Position numbers and translations under genes: made by a program
From: Boesenbergia rotunda
Taxonomy: Eukaryota; Streptophyta; Magnoliopsida; Zingiberales; Zingiberaceae
Length of the DNA: 64,000 nt
Assembly (NCBI GenBank): GCA_024364735.1
Contig: JAGFNQ010001187.1
Span: 160,259-224,258, forward strand
Direction: 5' to 3'
The notes under the pieces: model-generated
What the model was told of the DNA's origin: nothing
Database searches by the model: none
Seen by the model: only the letters and a program-made list of their open reading frames with translations
Part shown: piece after piece, positions 36,128-47,171 of the stretch
Layout of the letters: each line of letters starts with the position of its first letter
How positions within the stretch are numbered: the first letter of the stretch is position 1

Positions 36128-36660
36128 TGTTGGTGTAGGCAGCACCTAAGTCAAACCTGGGTTTTGATAATGACAAAGGGTTCAGAAGTTAAGGTGTTAT
36201 TGTGATCTAACATGTTTACTGAGTGTGCAAGAAAAGTCCTAGGTACACTAGGCAAGAAGTCCTGGCAAAGGGCTGGGCAAAGAAGTCTTGGTCATGGACT
36301 GGGCAAGAAGACCTGACCGAAAGTCGGGCAAAGAAGTCCTGGTCGAGGACTGGGTAAGAAGTCCTGGCAAGGGGCTGGGCACCGAAGACCTGACCGGAAG
36401 TTGGGCACGAAGACCTGGTCAGGTGGATTGGGCAAAAGTCCAACCGGAGGAGCCGGTTGGCAAAAGATAAACTCTCCTGAGAGGAGTATGTGAGGACGCG
36501 TTCCCCGTCGAGGGAATAGTAGGCGTCGGTTCGACCTAGGGTTCCATTTGGGAGACCCGAAGTCAGAACCAAGACAGCTACGACTGTAAATAATGCTTGT
36601 TATGTTTTGGAACTAACCTGAGTTGCAGGATCGAAGGACTGGTCATCTGCAAGTGAGGTG
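36128..36660 (+). repeat. truncated LTR of family E
   Basis: Begins TGTTGGTG and matches 53213-53880: 'TTTTGATAATG', a minisatellite of 'AAGTCCTGG', 'CCAACCGGAGGAGCCGGTTG', and 'GAGGACGCGTTCCCCGTCG'. The second half of the LTR is missing. Confidence 0.65.
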
Positions 36661-36810
36661 TTGGGACCGGGTGCTTGTTGACATGGATGTGGGTTCATAA
36701 TTTCAAAATTAATTACGTGCAGCGGAAGGTTTAGCATAAATAATTTCTCTAAATCATTTAACCACACATCTAAACATGCAAGTTTATCTTGTGTAGACAT
36801 GATCATATAT

Positions 36811-37380
36811 TTAAAATTTTGCAGAAACATAAACTAATTTACGTATTACCTCGCATAACTCTAAGCAAGGGACGAGATCCAACTGTAAGCGTCCATCAGG
36901 AGTAACATCTGCAAAAGGGGCCAATAGCGGGTCAGGAAGCTCGGGATAGATCGAATACAGGTTGGGTGATCGTCGACCACCTAGATACTCTGCTAGAATC
37001 TCATAAGAGAAATCAAGGTTCCTCTTGGCGACTCGAGTAGTGAACTCGAAGCCCCCCTGAGGACCTTGCTGGAGATTGTTGTAAAATTCGGAGACAAGGT
37101 CGTAATTGATGGTCCACTCTAAGGAAAGAAGGAAGCCCAGGTTGTAAAATGTGACTATCTCAATGATAGAGGGGCAGTGCTCGGTCAGAAATGGAACATC
37201 AATCGAACGGCAGGATAGCAATTTAAAGGTTCTGGACTGGAATGCCTGCTCACAGGCAGCATTAGGAAAGCGAGAACTGGAGGAAGGCTGAGGCCTTCGG
37301 GAGGGCGCAGATGAAGAAGTGGCTTTGCCCTTCGAGCTTCCCTCTACGTGTTCCTTTCCCTTAGAAGATTTTCTAACGAT
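36811..37380 (-). pseudogene. plant transposon-associated protein remnant (PF20167-like)
   Basis: The open stretch encodes a Ser/Pro/Lys-rich lead followed by 'LVSEFYNNLQQG', 'RVAKRNLDFSYEILAEYLGG' and an acidic tail. The pattern 'vseFY.nL...v.gk.ldfs...i...lg' is that of the plant 'putative transposon protein' domain found in retroelement accessory ORFs. A splice donor (GAG|GTAATA) lies near 36850. No start codon with a good context was identified, and the gene is isolated between LTR fragments, so it is probably the leftover of another LTR element. Confidence 0.45.
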
Positions 37381-38918
37381 TGGAATTTAAGAATTGATCA
37401 TGCACATAGTTTAAGTCAATTGGACAAGATTGAATAGATCATATGAACACAGGTTTAATCACGACACAATAATCAAAAGATCACAAGGTGAAATTGATCA
37501 TAAGAACATAGTTTAATCAATGACACAAGATTCAACCACAGGAGAAATAATCAAGTAAGCATAAGGTAGAATTAATCAAAGGTAGGACATGACAACGATG
37601 GGTCACGGCCAAAGCAGGAGGTCACGGCACAATACCAAAACATGGTTAGCCCCAAATACACAATCCATGAACTGATCCAAAAAGAAATTAACCAAAAATG
37701 CTTACTTAGGTGCCATTGAAGAAGTTCTTGAAGGTTGGAAGAAAAGCTCGCGCAGAAGAGGCTCTCGGCGCAAGAAAGGAGCGCAAACACCTTCAGCGAG
37801 AGAGAAACTCGCAGGAAGAGAGAAAAGCTTGTAGGAACCCTTCTTAGGATCGCACACGCAGAAGCTCACTCGATGAGGAAGACGACGCAGGGTCCGTTCT
37901 CGCACAAAGTGAAGAGACGCAAGGTAGTGAGGTTCGGCGCTAGGGTTCGGGAGATGAGGTTTTTCGCGAAGTTATTAGGTTGGTGGATCGGTCCACCAAC
38001 CGCAATTTAATGCGATTGAACGGATCACCGTTTGATCTGGAAGCGCCCAGACCGATCAGGCTCTGGCCTGGTCAGACTGGCCTGGTCCTGATCGATCGGG
38101 TGACCGATCAGGCAGACTCCTGAACGATCGGCTGATCAATCAGGAAGCGAACAGTAGGGTCGGATGATATTCGGGAAGCCCCTCTGATCAGTCTGCGGAC
38201 TGATCACTACAGGGTGCCAGATCGATCTGGCGACCGATCCAGCCTAGCACAGAATGTTTGGTCAGAATTTCGTTAAGTCTCTGTGACCCCTCTGATCGGT
38301 CTGCGGACCGATCACAACAGGAGGGAGCCAGATCGGTCCGGGGACCGATCAGCCATACGCCTGACCGGTCCAGTGACCGATCATGGTTCCTGATATTGCC
38401 TGATACGATCTGAAACTTTCAGTTTCAGACTTCCAAGTGATTTTTGACAAGATCTGATAAAGACATCGATCTTGGAAGTGATCCCTTAACTAAGATTGAT
38501 CCCTGAACAAGGATCAAAGGTCCTTATAGGTTCAATAATCACTTTGCTCCACCCAAGAGGAGTTTAACTCAATCAACAATCATTCAATCAAATTCAAACA
38601 AGATTGTGCCAAATTCAAGTTTCCAATCAAGTTTCCTTGATTGGAATGTCCAAGTATGATCATGGAGCCAAATACACATATGTTATGCATTGGTTTTCCC
38701 CATACTTGGTCACCGAAGTGATTTTTACGTCAACTTAATTTCTCAAGGGATGCATTGACATTTTGAGAAATTGAGTTGATCCTAGCATCTCACCGCATTT
38801 CTAGCAAGCAAAAACGTTTTGGTAAGCCTTATAGTTTGTGTGAGATGTCCCCAAAGTTACCCAATTGTCTCCCAACAATTTCGAAATGATCACAAAGGGT
38901 TTTGGATGCATTTTGATC
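37381..38918. other. 3' non-coding part of Copia A and flank, with palindrome array
   Basis: No gene. From about 37900 it matches 54640-55620 near Copia B. Palindromic 'GATCGGTC...GACCGATC' phrases recur between about 38000 and 38395. The 3' LTR of Copia A could not be delimited. Confidence 0.5.
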
Positions 38919-40289
38919 CTACGAAGCGCGACACATTCCCAACTCCCTTCTCAAGAAGCTAAACTCATTTTCGGGGAGTGGTTTAGTGAAAATGTCAGCG
39001 AGGTTTGACTTGGACTCTACATGTGAGAGTACAATATCTCCCCTAGCAACATGATCCCTAATGAAGTGGTGACGTACTTCAATATGTTTGGTCCTAAAAT
39101 GATGGACTGGATTCTTGGTTAGGTTAATTGTGCTAATGTTGTCACACAACACTTGCACACCCTTGTAGCTTAATCCATAGTCCTCTAGAGTGTGAATCAT
39201 CCACAACAATTGTGATACACTCTCTCCCATGGCGATATATTCTGCCTCGGTCGTTGAGAGAGCAACACAATGTTGCTTCCGACTTGACCAACTAACTAAA
39301 GATGATCCTAGAAATTGGCAACCCCCACTTGTGCTTTTCCGATCCAACTTACATCCAGCGTAGTCAGAATCGGTATAGTCGATTAAATCAAATGATTCGG
39401 TATGGGGGTACCAAAGACCGACTCCAATTGTGCCTTTCAGATATCTCAAAATTCTCTTAACAACGATTAGATGAGATTCCTTGGCACAAACTTGATACCT
39501 AGCGCACATACCCACAGCAAAAAGAATATCAGGTCGACTAGCTGTGAGGTATAGCAAACTACCTATCATGCTCCGATATTGAGTCAAATCAACAGGTTTA
39601 CCACTCTCATCATTATCTAATCTTGTGTTTGTGGCCATGGGAGTGGTTACCTCTTTTGAATCATTCATATTGAATTTTCGAAGCATTTCTTGAGTATACA
39701 TCGATTGGTGCACATGGATCCCATCTTCGGGTTTGTTTGATTTCAAGTCCAAGGAAGAAGGTCAACTCTCCCACCAGACTCATTTCAAATTCACTTTTCA
39801 TGTGTCCAATGAATTCATTTAAATAGCCCTTGTTATTTGAGCCACAAATAATGTCATCGACATATACTTGGGCTACAAAAATATTGTCACCATCTCTCCG
39901 TAGAAACAGTGTAGGGTCTATTTGGCCTCTTACAAAGCCTTTTTCAATTAAGAACGTCGACAGCCGCTCGTACCAGCTCGGGGTGCTTGTTTAAGACCAT
40001 AAAGTACCTTTTTGAGCTTGAACACGTGGTTTGGGAATTCGGTACTCTCAAACCCCGGAGGTTGTTCGACATAGATCTCTTCTCTAATCAAACCATTTAG
40101 AAAGGCCGATTTAACATCCATTTGATATAACTTGAAGCCTCGATGTGCTGCAAATGCAAGCATCAATCGGATGGATTCTAATCGTGCCACGGGAGCATAG
40201 GTCTCATCATAATCAAGACCTTCAACTTGACTATAGCCCTTGGCTACTAAGCGTGCCTTGTTTCTAATGATTTCTCCCTTATGATTCAA
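38919..40289 (-). pseudogene. Copia A reverse transcriptase and RNase H
   Basis: RT parts at 40289-39948 and about 39948-39770 carry the DVKSAFLNG and YVDDI blocks in different frames. RNase H at 39752-38919 is a clean 277-codon stretch ending 'LRRELGMCRAS'. It has the conserved 'TDSDYAG', 'TEAEYIA', 'CDNISTINL' and 'HHFIRD' blocks. Confidence 0.8.
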
Positions 40290-41286
40290 TTTGTTTTTGA
40301 AGACCCATTTGGTTCCAATGATGGTGGTCTTTTAGGTCTAGGGACTAAGTCCCAAACTTGACTCCTTTCGAATTGATCTAGTTCGTCTTGCATTGCAATG
40401 ATCCAATCGGTATCATTTAATGCTTCATCAATTTTTCTAGGTTCAATTTCGGAAATTAGGGCAACTTCATTAGCCTCATTCCTAAAGAATGATCTAGTTC
40501 TAACCCCATGATGGATGTTTCCAACAATTTGGTCTTGGGGATGACTAGAGGCTAGTCTAGTTTGCCTAGGTATTGGTGGTGCTTCTTGAATGGGTTCACT
40601 AGACACAAGCTCAGCCTCAGGATCCGACTGATCTATGGATTGTCTAGGCTCACCGTCATCGGATTCATCACCATCAACAACATTTGGACTCTCATTCAAA
40701 CTTAGTCTCCTAAGTTCGAATTGGACTTCATCTTCTGGTTGTTCATTGGCTTTTGGAATTTCCTCAAAGACAACATCAGAAGACTCTTTAACCAATCTAG
40801 ACTTCTTATTGTAGACTCGGTAGGCTTTGCTAACTAGGAAATACCCGACTAGTATCCCTTCATCAGCTTTTACCGTGAACATCCCAAGGTGATCCTTGGT
40901 GTTTAGGATGAACACCTTACAACCAAACACCCTAAGGTGTTTAACCGTAGGTGGTTTTCCAAACCAAAGTTCATGGGGAGTCTTTCCTAAGAACCTATGG
41001 ATGAGGCCTCGGTTTTGCACATAGGACGCTGTATTTACAGCTTCAGCCCATAAGTAACTCGGTAGTGAGTACTCATTAAGCATGCTTCGTGCGGCCTCTT
41101 GTAAAACACGGTTCTTCCTCTCTTCAACACCATTTTGTTGTGGTGTTCTAGGAGTGGAGAACTCATGTTTATAACCTCTATCTTGACAAAATTCTAAAAA
41201 CCGTTGGTTTTGAAATTCACCTCCATGATCACTTCTAATTGTCTTAATAGTTAATGATTTTTCATTTTCAACTCTTCTACAAAAAG
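40286..41286 (-). pseudogene. Copia A integrase, C-terminal part, and RT linker
   Basis: Resumes after the LINE with 'IRSDHGGEFQNQRFLEF' (second catalytic Asp) and 'QQNGVEERKNR' (catalytic Glu), then the integrase C-terminus and an acidic linker up to the RT. The open frame extends upstream into antisense LINE sequence, but that part does not belong to the element. A frame break near 40330 precedes the RT. Confidence 0.75.
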
Positions 41287-41295
41287 AAATGAAGA

Positions 41296-42947
41296 TGGAG
41301 ATATGTTTTGCAAGATTTTTCTGGGGTTCTACGGACAACAAAAGGAAATTACATTGGGTGGCATGGTCTGATATTTGTAAACCGAAATTAGAAGGAGGTT
41401 TAGGAATAAGAAAACTTTCTGATTTTGGTTTGGCAATGGCAGTGAAATTATGGTTTCGATTTAGAGAGCAAACTACACAATGGGCAATTTTTCTCACTAG
41501 GATGTATTGTCGTTCTTCACATCCTACTATTGTTTCTTTGAAAAACAATGTTTCACATGTATGGCGCAGGCTAATTAAAATTCGCAGCTTAGCGGAGGCT
41601 AATATAGGCTGGATTTTGGGTGAAGGGAAGATAAAATTCTGGTATGATTGTTGGTTGGACAGTGGTCCTTTATTTCAAGCTTGTAGAATGGTGGGCAACT
41701 CTGAAGTAAAGGTCTTGGATTTAATGGAAGGTAATTATTGGAATTTTGATAGTATTGAAAGGCTGATACCAAAAAATTTTGCTGTTGAAGTGACTGAGGT
41801 TAATGCAAATCTAAGCGAATCTGATAAAATTATATGGAAGCCTTCAGTTGATGGCATGTTCTCTTTGAAAACAGCATGGAACAGTGTGAGACAGGTTCAA
41901 TCAAAGATACCCTTATTTGTTGCTCCGTGGAGTGGTCTGCTGAAACCAAATATTGCAATTTTCGCATGGAGATTTTTGAAGCAAAGATTACCAGTAGATA
42001 CTGTCCTACAGCATAGAGGTATACATCTAGCCTCTAAATGTTTTTGTTGTGCATCTACAGAGTCTTGGAATCATTTATTTTTTGAGTGTTCGGTGGCCAA
42101 TGAGGTTTGGTCTTTCTTTAGTGGGATATTTGGTGTATATGGGACATCTTTAGAAGCTTGGAGAATAGGAGTTGAATGGTCAAAATGTGGACATGTTAGG
42201 GAGTCTATCCCCTTTCTCATCCTATGGTTTGTATGGGCTGCTAGAAACAATGCTAAACATAGAGGCATAAAGCAAGATGCGCAGAAAATAAAGGATCAAA
42301 TATTTCAATATCTTGTGCTAGGGGAAGCGGCAGGAATTATTAAAGGTAAGCATTGGAAGGGTTTTTCAAAGATTGCTAAGGAGTGGGGGTTGTCCAGCAC
42401 AATAAAAATCAGACATACCATTACAATGGTGGAATGGAAGAGGCCGAATGCTGGTTGCTTTAAATTAAATACAGATGAATGCTCTAGAGGTAATCCTAGA
42501 GAGTCTTTATATGGAATAATAGTAAGAGATCATATGGGACAATTTCTCATAGCTAAATATGGAAAGTTAGGGGTTATCTCAAATGTCAAAGCTGAATTGA
42601 CGGCAATACTATTCAGTTTAGAGATATGTGTTGAGAAAAATTATTTGCCTCTTTGGCTTGAATCAGATTCTATGGTGGCTTTGAAAACATTGCAATCTTC
42701 TAAAGTTGGATGGGAACATAGAAAGATTATTCTAAAAATAAAAATGTTGTTAATAAAGAATAATGTAATGTTTTCCCATGTGTTTAGAGAGGCAAATACA
42801 GCAGCAGATTACTTGGCTAATCAAGCTTTTAAATCTAAAGGGGAGAGGATGATGCTAAGACATGAAATTGACAAAACCTTATATGGTATTTGTAAGGTTG
42901 ATAGGTTGGGCATTCCTAATCTCAGGTTTGACAGGAAATTATTATAA
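41296..42947 (+). CDS. LINE ORF2 C-terminal part: zinc-binding RT domain and RNase H
   Basis: About 550 codons open to a TAA at 42945. The start codon in the frame comes from target-site DNA, so this is not a natural start; the endonuclease and most of the RT are gone. It opens in the RT thumb region ('FFWGSTDNKRKLHWVAW'). A zf-RVT domain follows ('LLKPNIAIFAWRFLKQRLP', 'CFCCASTESWNHLFFEC'). The last part is an RNase H of the plant LINE type: 'FKLNTDECSRGNP' (Asp), 'VKAELTAI' (Glu), 'LESDSMVAL' (Asp), and 'REANTAADYLA'. The first block has DE in place of the usual DG. The lack of stops suggests a fairly recent insertion. Confidence 0.8.
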
Positions 42948-44647
42948 TAGATTTTGAATGAAGCTGAGATGAGGTTCAATTTCTTATAGTTTGTTTTATA
43001 GCAGTCGTATGCAAAAGGGTTGGCAGAGCAGGTTTATTTTACAGTAATTACACAGAGCATGAATTTTTCAATAAATTGAATAGAAGTCTGGTATCATATC
43101 TGGTTTGGGCTGATCGGACAAAGAAATTGTGTTATAATGGAAAATTTCTGAATATGTTTGCTTGACAGAATTATATGATTATATTAGTTTTGGAAGAGTT
43201 TTTGCTGTAATTTCTGTGATTGAGATTCTGACTTGATACGCTGGTGTATCATTTAAAATGCTAGTTTTGGCCGAAAGGAAGAACTAATAGCTGGAAAATA
43301 AAGCAATTATCTAATATAGCTGGATGAGGTTCTGAATATGTTCATTTTCTTGCCTCATATTTGCAATGTTATTTTCTGCATGGAAGAATGAATCGAAGGC
43401 TGATTAGATTTCAGAGTTCAGATTGTTCAAAGTTTTCTTACAAATAAACCAGAACTTGTTGTGTTCGGTTGTTTTCTGCTGTTTGGCTCACCACTTATGA
43501 TATTCCTTGTTTCAGAATTAAAAGTTAAAGAATTAACAAATGCCTAGTGGAATTATTAGCTGGCAACTGTTAAAAAAGGAGATTGTCTTCAATTATCCTA
43601 GCTTCGTGCAGTATGCTAAATGGATTGTGTCCTTGTGCCAAGTTTTTTGCTGAATCCGTGGTTTCCTGCAGGTATTCTTAGACACTAAATCTACTGCCCC
43701 TGCTGTATCCTGCTGGGTTGTCATCAGACTCAATTTAAAAAGTTGTGAAGGGAATATGAGAGATGTGCATTGTTATATTTGTCTTCAAATATATAAACTT
43801 GCTAAAAGATTTACGTCTCTTGTTTGAATCTGCTGCTTCCTGTTGTCCTACTGGGTTGTTAAACTTCTGAATCTGCCGTATCCTGCTGTATTATACTGTA
43901 TCCTGCTGTTTCCTGATGTATCCTGCTGAATTTTCCAACTATTAGATGTAAATTCAGAAATCAATCAGACTTAATTGCTTTATCTGCTGGAAAACTGAAG
44001 GCTTTCAAAAGACAGTCAAGATAACTGAGATGATGTGTGGATATATGTTTTGTTTTCTACTCTGGTTTAGATTTCATGGCAGTCATGGGTGAATGAATCC
44101 ACCAATTTTGATTCATCTAGTCCATAGCAAACGGCTATGGTAAAGACACGCAAAATCCGTTGATGGCTGAGGCTTTGCCAAAAAGCCTAAGAGGGCGAAT
44201 AGATCCACCGTTGGTCTATCTAGTCCGTAGTAACGGCTACGGAAAAGACTTATCAAATCCGTTTTTGGCTGGTCACTTGCCTAAAGTGAACGTCGGGTTT
44301 GAAAATTGATACATTGCGGCTAAGTTTTTTTTAGGAGGAATGAATTGAGGCAAACATGAGGTGAGGCGGCAAAAAGACACATTTTACTCATCAAGACAAC
44401 TGGGAAAATAAAAAGATGAAGTCTGGTATGTGCATAATGTAGATCCAATGATAAAGGCTTAAAGTGAGGCGCGACAAAAGATATTGCTGTCTTAGTTTCA
44501 AATTTGGAAGATGTGTGATACATATTGATTAATTTTCTTTTTGTCTTGTAAATCCTGTTTGAATTCTTTTGTAATTCTATACTAGAAGGTCAGGTTTTGC
44601 CCCTTTCTAGTATAGATCTTCTTTTTAATAAAATTTTTGTTTTGGAT
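42948..44647 (+). other. LINE 3' UTR
   Basis: Long non-coding tail with repeated 'CTGCTG' and 'TCCTGCTG' phrases (43650-43930) and a duplicated block near 44095-44275. No other gene is seen. Confidence 0.6.
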
Positions 44648-44664
44648 TAAAAAAAAAATGAAGA

Positions 44665-45405
44665 CATCTAAGGTTTGGTCCTTATGTTTTAGAAAATAGG
44701 TCCATGTATATCTAGTAAAGTCATCAATGATAACAAAGCAATATCTACTTCCATTCAATGATATGATAGTACTACAATCAAATAGATCCATGTGAAGTAA
44801 ATCTAAAGCGGTAGATGTACTTACAGCGCTTTTACCTTTATGTGCAGATTTTGTTTGCTTACCCATTTGACATGCATCACAAAGTTTGTCCTTTTCATAC
44901 TTGATGCTCGGTAAGCCACGAACTAATCCCTTGTTGGTCAACTTTCGGATGTTCTTCATTTAACATGTGCAAGTCTCCGGTGCCAAAGGGTGGACTCCTC
45001 TTCTTTTGACATGAAACACTTAGCAGAAACATTAGTAGCACTTTTAAATGAAACTTGATAAATATTGTCTACTCTTGTTCCTACTAGTACCGTGTCCAAG
45101 GTGTCATGTTGTCTAACTAGACATTGACTTGGTTGAAAATCAATTATGTAACCCGTGTCACACAATTGACTGACACTTAGGAGATTGAATGTTATCCCCT
45201 TGGCTAGAAGGACATTTGAGATTCTAAGACATTCGGATATTTGAATGTCTCCTATTCCTATGACCTTAAGACTACCATTGTTACCAAATGAAACATTACC
45301 TCTACTTTTCTTGTGAAGTGTGGTAAACAATGATCTATCCCCGGTCATGTGTTTGGAGCACCCACTATCAACGAACCAAGTTGATAGATGCTCCCCCTCA
45401 ATCAT
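44665..45405 (-). pseudogene. Copia A protease, GAG-pre-integrase and N-terminal integrase
   Basis: Protease: 'WFVDSGCSKHMTGD' with the D-S-G catalytic motif. GAG-pre-integrase: 'STLWHRRLAHVK' with the first His of the zinc site, then 'CDACQMGKQTKSAH' with the cysteines. The catalytic core starts 'DLLHMDLFDCS' and runs 'YCFVIIDDFTRYTW' to the LINE junction. One frame change lies near 44957. Confidence 0.75.
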
Positions 45406-45408
45406 AAC

Positions 45409-47169
45409 CTACACAATTCGAAAAATAGAAGTTTTAGGTACCCAAACCTTGGGACCTAAAGCACCTACTAAACAAGACTTAGGCACCCATGCCTTGACAA
45501 CTTTCTTTTGAATCTTGGGTGTCCTAGATTGTCTCATATCAGTCCTAGACATCAAAGACACGAATGAAGGTTCTTTGGGTCGGTAACCAATACCGGCCCT
45601 ATTGTAGACTGCCCTTTGGCCATTCAAGATCATGTCTAGGGTCTTAGAGCTAGTTGAGAACTTCTCAAGAATATTCTTGAGTCTCTCAACTTCACTCTTC
45701 AATGATTTATTTTCTTCTTCTAGCAATTCATCATGCAAATCATCTACATCCTCAACCTTAGAGGATTTCAAATTTTCAACCTCAAGTTTCAATGATTTAA
45801 TCTCATCCTCTAACATCTCAACATGCAAGTCATCTATGTTATCATCCCTAGATGCTTTCAATTGTTCAATTTCTAATTGCAATGTTTTAACCTTATTTTT
45901 TGACTTCTTTAACATATTGGTTAAACATGCAATAGCTCTATAACATTTTTCTAATTCGGGAGAAGTTACCTCTTCATCATCCGAAGATGATGAAACCGCG
46001 TTTGAGGAGTTGGAAGATTCATCACTGCTCTCTTGATCTCCCAATGCCATGAGTGCCACATGCCTTGTGCTCTTCTCCTCCTTCTCTTCATCGGATGAGC
46101 TTGAGGAGGATTCATCCCAAGTGTCCTTCAAGGCCTTCTTCTTCTTCTTGTATTTTTCTTCTTTCTTTTTGGATTTCTCCTCCTTCTTCTTTAGCTTTAG
46201 GCATTCATTCTTGAAATGCCCTTTCCTACCACACTCATAGCAAGAAGTATTAGACTTATCAACTTTAACTTTACTAGGGTTACCTTTACCCTTGAAGCGT
46301 CGACCCCTTCTCATCATCCTTCTCACAAAATTCGCTATCTCGGAGGAGGAAGAGCTGCTGCCATCTTCCTCAGAATCGGACTCAGATTCGGAAGAGGATG
46401 AAGATGAAGAGACTTCCTTCTCCTTCTTCTTCTTGTTGGATCGGTCCCCTGCAACTAAGGCAATCTCCTTCTCCTTGGGGCCTTTGTTAGCCATTTCATG
46501 CAATTCCATTTCACAAAACAAATCATCTAACTTAACAATTGATAAATCCTTGGAGACTTTGTAGGCATCTACCATGGATGACCACAAAGCATTCCTTGGA
46601 AATGCTTTTAGCACATACCTTAGAAGGTCGCGATTCTCGACCTTTTCATTAATCGAATGAAGCCCATTGAGGACTTCCTTGAACCGGCCATGTAGCTTAC
46701 TTACCGTTTCATTCTCTTTCATGGAGAGATTTTGAAGTTGGTTGAGGAATAAGTCCCTCTTGGCGATTCTTGAATCTCGAGTGCCCTCGTGGAGTTCGAT
46801 GAGCTTGTTCCACAAGTCTTTTGCACTTGTGAATGGACCAGCCTTGATGAGTTGGTCTTTGTTCATGCCGCATTGTAGAGTGACCACCGCCTTCGCGTCG
46901 GCTTCACTCTTTCGAGTTTGTTCGGTAGTCCACCGCCACGATTCAAGTTCCTTGCCTTCATTGTCCTTTGGAGGGGTGAAACCCTCCTTCACCGCGAACC
47001 AAGTGTTGATGTCCATCTTCCAGTAATACTCCATCTTTGATCTCCAATATTGAAAGTCAGCGCCATCAAAGAAAGGAGGTCGAGTGGTGCTAAAGCCTTC
47101 TCTCAATGCCATGGATGATAGCTCTCGGTTGTTAATCTGCAAAAACAGAGCCCCAAGCTCTGATACCAC
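45409..47169 (-). CDS. Copia A Gag
   Basis: An intact 586-codon frame. It starts 'MVSELGALFLQ' (the more probable start is a later Met, before 'FSTTRPPFFDGADFQYW'). A UBN2-type capsid region with 'WRSKMEYYW' and 'LWNKLIELHEG' comes first, then Ser/Glu-rich low complexity. A CCHC zinc knuckle 'CYECGRKGHFKNEC' is followed by a Lys-rich stretch and a Leu/Glu coiled coil of three similar repeats ('LHVEMLEDEIKSLK'-like). Gag packages the retrotransposon RNA. Integrity of this frame contrasts with the broken pol. Antisense frames across the Ser-rich part are compositional shadows. Confidence 0.8.
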   Translation of the reverse strand: MVSELGALFLQINNRELSSMALREGFSTTRPPFFDGADFQYWRSKMEYYWKMDINTWFAVKEGFTPPKDNEGKELESWRWTTEQTRKSEADAKAVVTLQCGMNKDQLIKAGPFTSAKDLWNKLIELHEGTRDSRIAKRDLFLNQLQNLSMKENETVSKLHGRFKEVLNGLHSINEKVENRDLLRYVLKAFPRNALWSSMVDAYKVSKDLSIVKLDDLFCEMELHEMANKGPKEKEIALVAGDRSNKKKKEKEVSSSSSSSESESDSEEDGSSSSSSEIANFVRRMMRRGRRFKGKGNPSKVKVDKSNTSCYECGRKGHFKNECLKLKKKEEKSKKKEEKYKKKKKALKDTWDESSSSSSDEEKEEKSTRHVALMALGDQESSDESSNSSNAVSSSSDDEEVTSPELEKCYRAIACLTNMLKKSKNKVKTLQLEIEQLKASRDDNIDDLHVEMLEDEIKSLKLEVENLKSSKVEDVDDLHDELLEEENKSLKSEVERLKNILEKFSTSSKTLDMILNGQRAVYNRAGIGYRPKEPSFVSLMSRTDMRQSRTPKIQKKVVKAWVPKSCLVGALGPKVWVPKTSIFRIV

Positions 47170-47171
47170 TT
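47160..47171 (-). promoter_or_regulatory. Copia A primer binding site
   Basis: TGGTATCAGAGC on the minus strand lies directly at the LTR border and just upstream of gag. Confidence 0.85.

Larger units (their letters stand above)
41296..44655 (+). mobile_element. 5'-truncated L1-type LINE inserted in Copia A
   Basis: Inserted into the integrase of Copia A with a 9-bp target duplication AAATGAAGA (41287-41295 and 44656-44664). It has a poly(A) tail at its right end and is therefore in plus orientation. Copia B shows the uninterrupted site near 58000. A 1.7-kb 3' UTR (42948-44647) contains a tandem near-duplicate of the 'CATCTAGTCC...ACGGCTA' block near 44100-44280. Confidence 0.85.
38919..47169 (-). 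mobile_element. Copia A, Sirevirus-like retrotransposon, split by a LINE
   Basis: On the minus strand: PBS at 47160-47171, gag 47169-45409, protease and GAG-pre-integrase 45405-44956, and integrase 44959-44665 continuing at 41286 after the LINE. Reverse transcriptase is at about 40330-39780 with 'DYDETYAPVARLESIR' and 'VYVDDIICG' (near 39845-39880). RNase H is at 39752-38919 with 'YTDSDYAGCKLDRKSTSG' and 'STTEAEYIA'. Frame breaks lie near 40330 and 39950. The large Ser/Glu-rich gag and RT-RNase H type fit the SIRE/Sirevirus lineage. Confidence 0.8.

Noticed and set aside
35623..36176. Three overlapping minus-strand open frames rich in Leu, Pro and Ser
   Set aside because: They read the same minisatellite of a family D LTR in different frames; no protein family is recognisable.
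41287..41548. N-terminal part of the minus-strand frame at 41548-40286 as integrase
   Set aside because: This part is antisense LINE sequence; the Copia reading begins only at about 41286.
46049..47026. Plus-strand frames over the Copia A gag
   Set aside because: Antisense shadows of the Ser/Glu/Lys-rich Gag; low complexity and no start context.
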